Of a DNA stretch of 34,576 nt, positions 30,376-34,576 are shown piece by piece; positions within the stretch are counted from its first letter, which is position 1; the number at the start of each line of letters is the position of its first letter. The stretch is from Flavobacteriales bacterium. GTDB taxonomy: Bacteria > Bacteroidota > Bacteroidia > CAIKAF01. The position numbers and the translations under genes are program-made. The notes under the pieces are model-generated. The model saw only the letters and a program-made list of their open reading frames with translations, was not told the origin of the DNA and searched no databases. The stretch lies in NCBI GenBank assembly GCA_025055575.1, contig JANWWP010000051.1, forward strand, positions 1 through 34,576. Direction: 5' to 3'.

Positions 30376-32757
30376 TTATTTTTTGCTGCGACGCCGCACA
30401 GATTTGGCCGGACGCTCGGAGGCTTCGGCCGCAAGAGCCTGGACTTCATTCAAACTGAGCGCGGAGGGATCGGAGACGGTTTTGGGAATCTTGAAATTGT
30501 TTTTCCCATCGGTGATGTAGGGGCCAAAGCGGCCGCGCAGGATGCGCAGGGGGCTGCCTTCAAATTCTTTGATGACGCGGGAAGCCTCGCTGTCGGCCTT
30601 GGCGCGTATGAGTTCGATGGCTTGTTCCAGGGTGCAGGTGTGGGGGTCGGATCCGCGGGGCATAGAAATGAATTTGCCGCCCCAACGGACAAAGGGGCCG
30701 AAGCGACCGAGGCCGACGGCCACTTCCTGGCCTTCGTGGGTGCCCAGGATTTTGGGTAATTCGAAGAGGCTCAGCGCCTGCTCCAGGGTGACCGATTCCA
30801 AGCGCCAGTCTTTTTTGAGCGGGGCAAAGCGGGGTTTTTCGTTGTGATCGCCATCGCCGATTTGCACAACGGGTCCGAAACGGCCAATGAGGGCATAGAC
30901 ATTCTGGCCGGTTTTGGGGTCGGTGCCGAGCAGGCGGCGTCCTTTCACTTTTTGGGAATTCTTTTCGGTGGCCAGCACGGTGTCGTGAAAGGGCCGGTAA
31001 AAGGCGTCCAGCATGCGCGTCCACTCCAAACGGCCTTCGGCAATGATGTCAAATTCTTTTTCCACTTCGGCCGTAAATCCGTAATCCATTATGCGGGGGA
31101 AGTTTTGCATCAGGAAGTCGGTGACCAGGATGCCCATATCGGTGGGAAACAGTTTGCCTTTTTCGGCGCCTGTGATTTCGATACGTTCCTGGCGGCGCAG
31201 GTGGCCTTCCTTGAGTTCGATGGCCACGTAAGGCCGTTCCACGCCTTCGCTGTCTTTTTTTTCCACATAGCCGCGCTGCTGAATGGTGTTGATGGTGGGA
31301 GCGTACGTGCTGGGCCGGCCGATGCCCAGCTCTTCCAGTTTGCGCACCAGAGAGGCTTCCGTATAGCGCGGGGGCAGGGAGGAGAAGCGCTGGCGGGCCA
31401 AAGCTGATTCCAATTGGAGCGGGTCTCCTGTTTGCAGAAGCGGCAGGGCCTGGTCGGGGGTTGAGTCGTCGCCGGAGTCTTCGTTGTCTTCTTCTTCGCG
31501 GGCTTCTTCGTACACTTTGAGGAATCCGTCGAAGCGGATGGCTTCGCCGCGGGCAATAAATTTTTTTTCAAAGCCGGGGGCGCCAATCACGACGCGGGTT
31601 TTTTCCAGTTCGGCATCGGCCATCTGGCAGGCTACGGTGCGTTGCCAGATGAGCTGGTACAGCCGGCGCAGGGCAGGGTCGCCTTCCACCTGACGTACGG
31701 TGATATCGGTGGGTCGTATGGCTTCGTGGGCTTCCTGGGCGCCCTTGGTGCGGGTGGTGAATTGACGGCGGCGGTGATACTTTTCGCCAAACGCCGACCG
31801 AACAAAGGTTTCTGCGGCCTGCAGGGCGTCTTCGGAAAGATTCACCGAGTCGGTGCGCATATAGGTGATTTTCCCTTCTTCGTAGAGCTGCTGGGCCAAG
31901 CGCATGGTACGCGTGACGGAAAAACCCAGGCGGCGGGAGGCTTCCTGCTGGAGCGTGCTGGTGGTGAAGGGCGGCGCAGGACTGCGGCGGGCGGGCTTCA
32001 CTTCCAGAGTTTCTACAGTAAAACCCTGACCTGCGCCTTGGGAAGCGCTTTTTTCCGGAAAGGCGGCAATCCGTTCGGAGAGGCTTTCCATCAGGCGGGA
32101 GGCCTGAGCTTCGTCCGGAATTTTTTCTTCTACTTCAGCCCTGAATTTTTTGCCTTGGCTGTTGCGGAAAACAGCCGACAGCCGAAACCAGCTTTCCACC
32201 GGGGTGGCGGCGCGTTCTCTTTCGCGCTCCACGATCAGCCGCACGGCCACCGACTGCACGCGGCCGGCCGATAGGTTGGGCTTTACTTTTTTCCATAGAA
32301 GAGGGGATACTTCATAACCCACCAGCCTGTCCAGAATGCGACGGGCTTGCTGGGCCATCACCAGATCCATATCGATCTGGCGCGGCGATTCGATGGCTTT
32401 TTGGATGGCTTTGGGGGTGATTTCGTTGAAAACGATGCGCCGTGTGTCCTTTTTGCTGAGATTCAGAGTTTCGTACAAATGCCAGGCGATGGCTTCTCCC
32501 TCCCGGTCCTCATCGCTGGCCAGCCACACGATATCCGCTTTTTGGACGTTCTTTTTCAGTTCCTCGATCACTTTTTTCTTGTCGGGACTGATTTCATAAA
32601 TGGGCTGGAAGTTATCGTCAATTTTGACAGAGAGTCCCTTTTCAGAGAGGTCGCGCACATGGCCAAATGAACTTTTTACCACGAAATCCTTTCCTAAAAA
32701 GCCTTCAATGGTTTTGGCCTTGGCCGGCGATTCCACTATCACAAGATTTTTGGCCAT
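30376..32757 (-). CDS. topA: DNA topoisomerase I (type IA)
   Basis: Relaxes negatively supercoiled DNA by cutting one strand. The 793-residue product begins with a Toprim domain (VIVESPAKAKTI at 6-17, ASDEDREGEA with the acidic DxDxE at 82-86), followed by the type IA core with the catalytic Tyr299 in ITYMRTDSVNLS. The LSAGRVQSVAVRLI block and GIGRPSTYAPTI are present. The C-terminal part has no Cys4 zinc fingers but repeated GRFGP units (ALIGRFGPVVQIG, VGLGRFGPFVRWG, LRGRFGPYITDG), as in Bacteroidota and other zinc-less enzymes. It ends in a basic tail. An in-frame TTG at 32784 would add nine non-conserved residues; ATG at 32757 fits the family start MAKNLVIVESP. It follows kmo by 90 bases on the same strand. 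Confidence 0.97.
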   Translation of the reverse strand: MAKNLVIVESPAKAKTIEGFLGKDFVVKSSFGHVRDLSEKGLSVKIDDNFQPIYEISPDKKKVIEELKKNVQKADIVWLASDEDREGEAIAWHLYETLNLSKKDTRRIVFNEITPKAIQKAIESPRQIDMDLVMAQQARRILDRLVGYEVSPLLWKKVKPNLSAGRVQSVAVRLIVERERERAATPVESWFRLSAVFRNSQGKKFRAEVEEKIPDEAQASRLMESLSERIAAFPEKSASQGAGQGFTVETLEVKPARRSPAPPFTTSTLQQEASRRLGFSVTRTMRLAQQLYEEGKITYMRTDSVNLSEDALQAAETFVRSAFGEKYHRRRQFTTRTKGAQEAHEAIRPTDITVRQVEGDPALRRLYQLIWQRTVACQMADAELEKTRVVIGAPGFEKKFIARGEAIRFDGFLKVYEEAREEEDNEDSGDDSTPDQALPLLQTGDPLQLESALARQRFSSLPPRYTEASLVRKLEELGIGRPSTYAPTINTIQQRGYVEKKDSEGVERPYVAIELKEGHLRRQERIEITGAEKGKLFPTDMGILVTDFLMQNFPRIMDYGFTAEVEKEFDIIAEGRLEWTRMLDAFYRPFHDTVLATEKNSQKVKGRRLLGTDPKTGQNVYALIGRFGPVVQIGDGDHNEKPRFAPLKKDWRLESVTLEQALSLFELPKILGTHEGQEVAVGLGRFGPFVRWGGKFISMPRGSDPHTCTLEQAIELIRAKADSEASRVIKEFEGSPLRILRGRFGPYITDGKNNFKIPKTVSDPSALSLNEVQALAAEASERPAKSVRRRSKK

Positions 32758-32794
32758 AGACGAGAGGGGGTGTGCAGAGGGCAAAATAACGCTC

Positions 32795-32802
32795 CAAATA
32801 TG
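32795..32802 (-). promoter_or_regulatory. Possible -7 box (CATATTTG) for topA
   Basis: CATATTTG on the minus strand is one mismatch from TAnnTTTG and ends 37 bases before the topA ATG. No clear TTTG -33 partner is found. topA could also be read from the kmo transcript. Confidence 0.25.
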
Positions 32803-32847
32803 TATTCCCCGTAAAAACCTTTGAAAGAGCCGATTTGAGAGGGCTTC

Positions 32848-34212
32848 TTAGTTTTCTGATAGCGGGGGAAAACGTTGGGCCGCCTGGCGCATCAGGTCGG
32901 AGGCCAGAGCGTGATTCCAGGTCCCCTTCTCCACATCGGCGGCTTCTTTTAGCACTTGGTCCATCACCTCATCCTGCAAACGACCAATTTCTAAGGCCAG
33001 GTGATAGGGCACGTGGCTGAAGGTGACCAGGGTGTACTGCGGAATCCAGAGGTCCGGGTGTTTTTCCGCAAACCAGGCCTCTATCTTTTTTCGGAGAAGA
33101 AAGGCTGGGTCGGCCGTGAGGTCGCGCATTTCGATAAAATTTTTAAGGGCCAGATCTGCGATGGCGAAGCCGTCCGGCTGGCGGAACCGGGCGAAAGCCG
33201 GAAACAATCCGGGAGCCAGGACGCCGCCGCGCGCGTCGGCCCATTCGCACAGCAGCCGCACATCTTCGAACCCTGCATTCATGCCCTGGCCGTAGAAGGG
33301 CACGATGGCATGGGCGGCATCCCCCAAAAGCAAAATATCCTCACCGAGATTCCAGGGGGCGCAGCGGACAGTCATCAATGAAGAGCGGGTGTTCGAAGAA
33401 AATTGCTCAGGGTAGTCAGGAATCCGGGCTGTGATGTCGGGAAACCAGGTTTCCACAAAGCGGGCGGCTTGTTCGGGTGTGGAAATTTCCGCGAAAGACA
33501 AGGGGCCTTCAAAAGGAAGAAAGAGGGTGCAGGTGAAGCTGCCGTCGGGGTTGGGCAAGGCAATGAGCATGAAGCTTTTGCGCGGCCAAATATGCAGGGT
33601 GTCATGAGGCCATTGCCATCGGCCGTCGTGACCGGGCTTCATGGCGATCTCGCAATATCCGTGTTCCAGGTAGGTCTGCGAATAGTTGAAGCGGTCGGTG
33701 GTGATGGCATGGAGGCGCACGGCTGAAAAAGCCCCGTCACAAGCCAAAAGCTTTTTGTATTGGAAAGTGAGGCCTTGGTCGGTTCGCAGGGTATGAGAAT
33801 CGGGATCCACCTGCACCGCCCTTTGCTCAAAATAATAGCGTACGCCGGCTTTTTCGGAAAGGTCCAGCAGAATTTTGTTCAAAGCCCCGCGGCCCACGGA
33901 ATTGATCCATTGGTCCGGACGTCCGTAGGGCTGATACGTGAGCGTGCCATCCACGGCGTGCATGGTGCGCCTGTGCATAGGCAGCAACAAAGGCGCAATG
34001 GCGTCAAAAGCGCCGGCGGCCTTCAGGGCTCGGATACCCCGGTCGGACAGCGCCAGATTGATGCTTCGACCCGCCGGTATGGCCGTGGTTCTCATGTCGG
34101 GCCGACGTTCCACCACCACCACGTCCAATCCCCGGCGGCGCAGCATCAGAGCCAGAAGAGAGCCCACCAAGCCGCCTCCTGCGATCAGGACCTCCGCTGT
34201 GATTTTTTGCAT
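32848..34212 (-). CDS. kmo: Kynurenine 3-monooxygenase
   Basis: A 454-residue FAD monooxygenase that hydroxylates L-kynurenine to 3-hydroxykynurenine with NADPH and O2, in tryptophan catabolism and the quinolinate route to NAD. The FAD motif is IAGGGLVGSLLAL (10-22), followed by ERRPDMR and the kynurenine-monooxygenase signature GRSINLALSDRG (49-60). The second FAD block GDAAHAIVPFYGQGMNAGFED starts at Gly297, and FIEMRD further on is also typical. The C-terminal region carries hydrophobic residues but no clear membrane anchor like that of the mitochondrial enzyme. The length is normal. Tryptophan dioxygenase, kynureninase and 3-hydroxyanthranilate dioxygenase genes are not in the window, so the pathway is completed elsewhere if at all. 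Confidence 0.95.
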   Translation of the reverse strand: MQKITAEVLIAGGGLVGSLLALMLRRRGLDVVVVERRPDMRTTAIPAGRSINLALSDRGIRALKAAGAFDAIAPLLLPMHRRTMHAVDGTLTYQPYGRPDQWINSVGRGALNKILLDLSEKAGVRYYFEQRAVQVDPDSHTLRTDQGLTFQYKKLLACDGAFSAVRLHAITTDRFNYSQTYLEHGYCEIAMKPGHDGRWQWPHDTLHIWPRKSFMLIALPNPDGSFTCTLFLPFEGPLSFAEISTPEQAARFVETWFPDITARIPDYPEQFSSNTRSSLMTVRCAPWNLGEDILLLGDAAHAIVPFYGQGMNAGFEDVRLLCEWADARGGVLAPGLFPAFARFRQPDGFAIADLALKNFIEMRDLTADPAFLLRKKIEAWFAEKHPDLWIPQYTLVTFSHVPYHLALEIGRLQDEVMDQVLKEAADVEKGTWNHALASDLMRQAAQRFPPLSEN

Positions 34213-34329
34213 GGGACGGCGAATTTAGGGAGTGGACGGAAAACCGATGGAAAGGTTGTTCTTTTGACCTTATACAGCTCCTTTTGGAAATTTTTCAACC
34301 CTTTTGTGAGTATTATTACTTATAGTTAC

Positions 34330-34402
34330 ATAAGTATTTATACTTATTATTGAGATTTTCTAAATTCAAATATAAAAATAATATACAATTGAAAATCAAT
34401 TG
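34330..34402. promoter_or_regulatory. AT-rich dyads in the kmo/lipoprotein divergent gap
   Basis: The 278-base gap between kmo and the lipoprotein gene is strongly AT-rich. It holds an 8-bp inverted repeat with a TT centre (ATAAGTAT-TT-ATACTTAT, 34330-34347) and two copies of the palindrome CAATTG at 34386-34391 and 34397-34402, whose starts are 11 bases apart, about one helical turn. Such symmetry fits a dimeric repressor site, but AT-rich spacer produces dyads by chance. Confidence 0.3.
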
Positions 34403-34433
34403 AATAAAAAAAATTGTCAAAAAAATAACGTTC

Positions 34434-34464
34434 TTTGAATAATCAGCGAAGTTTTTTATATTCA
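34434..34464 (+). promoter_or_regulatory. Predicted promoter of the terminal lipoprotein gene
   Basis: TTTG at 34434-34437 and TATATTCA at 34457-34464 are 19 bases apart; the -7 box matches TAnnTTTG at six of eight positions. It ends 26 bases before the ATG at 34491. Confidence 0.35.
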
Positions 34465-34490
34465 AATTTGCAATGCTAAATATTTAACCT

Positions 34491-34576
34491 ATGAAAAAAT
34501 ACCTTTTCCTTTTGTTTATCCCGGCCTGGGTGGCCGGCCTTTCATCGTGCAAGAAAGACTGGAACTGTGAATGCAC
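34491..34576 (+). CDS. N-terminus of a small lipoprotein, cut by the window end
   Basis: Only 28 codons are visible. A basic MKK start, a hydrophobic stretch and a lipobox LSSC with the lipidated Cys at residue 20 are followed by KKDWNCEC. Small Bacteroidota lipoproteins with a Cys-Lys-Lys-Asp start and closely spaced later cysteines are common and have no known function. The frame is still open at the last base, so the length is unknown. A promoter-like pair precedes it. Confidence 0.7.
   Translation, partial: MKKYLFLLFIPAWVAGLSSCKKDWNCEC

Noticed and set aside
32758-32784. TTG starts upstream of topA (32784), trxB (22690) and the 21706 gene (21712)
   Set aside because: The added residues are not family-like, and for trxB and the 21706 gene the TTG overlaps a promoter box.
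1-34576. CRISPR array, insertion sequence, prophage or defence system
   Set aside because: No regularly spaced direct repeats, transposase or integrase motifs, terminal inverted repeats, or recognised defence genes were seen.

Overview
The window looks like a chromosomal stretch of a member of the Bacteroidota. Five gene products look like cargo of the type IX secretion system (T9SS): type A tails on the phosphatase at 7495-9546 and on the products at 20507-21706 and (weakly) 23866-24843, and type B (gliding-motility/CHU_C-like) tails on the two giant proteins at 12243-15494 and 15577-18921. Many genes have the Bacteroidota promoter word TAnnTTTG just upstream, Shine-Dalgarno signals are rare, and there is a DAHP synthase-chorismate mutase fusion typical of the phylum. 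A finer placement cannot be read from the sequence. No rRNA, tRNA, CRISPR array, transposase, phage gene or T9SS machinery gene was recognised.

Layout. 1-374: a gene-poor edge with a possible coding remnant and a GC-rich tract. 375-6512 (-): a very large alpha-2-macroglobulin-like protein. 6602-7454 (-): gcvH and a VanZ-like membrane protein, closed by a clear intrinsic terminator. 7495-9546 (-): purple-acid-phosphatase-like exported enzyme. 9666-11440 (-): a two-gene unit of an extended SDR and a steroid 5-alpha-reductase-family membrane enzyme. 11496-12218 (+): aat. 12243-18921: two giant, divergently transcribed T9SS type B surface proteins. 19073-20116 (+): galE, abutting a small secreted Pro/Gln-rich protein (-). 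20507-22678 (-): trxB followed by a T9SS cargo protein. 22926-24843 (+): a beta-barrel protein and another secreted protein. 24840-25976 (-): DAHP synthase/chorismate mutase. 26067-30217 (+): a tight operon of sugar-nucleotide epimerase, rsgA and two glycosyltransferases. 30225-30355: a GC-rich multi-hairpin element. 30376-34212 (-): kynurenine 3-monooxygenase followed by topA. 34491-end (+): the first 28 codons of a small lipoprotein.

Functionally the window mixes housekeeping (gcvH, aat, trxB, rsgA, topA, galE), aromatic amino-acid/tryptophan metabolism (DAHPS-CM, kmo), cell-surface glycan synthesis (galE, the epimerase and the glycosyltransferases) and a large secreted/surface layer. I see no defence island or other obviously new multigene system. 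The points most worth a second look are the 5-alpha-reductase-like/SDR pair, two GC-rich structured tracts that look like relatives lying 3' of minus-strand genes, the placement of TAnnTTTG boxes so close to start codons that leaderless mRNAs are predicted, and rsgA embedded in a glycosyltransferase operon.
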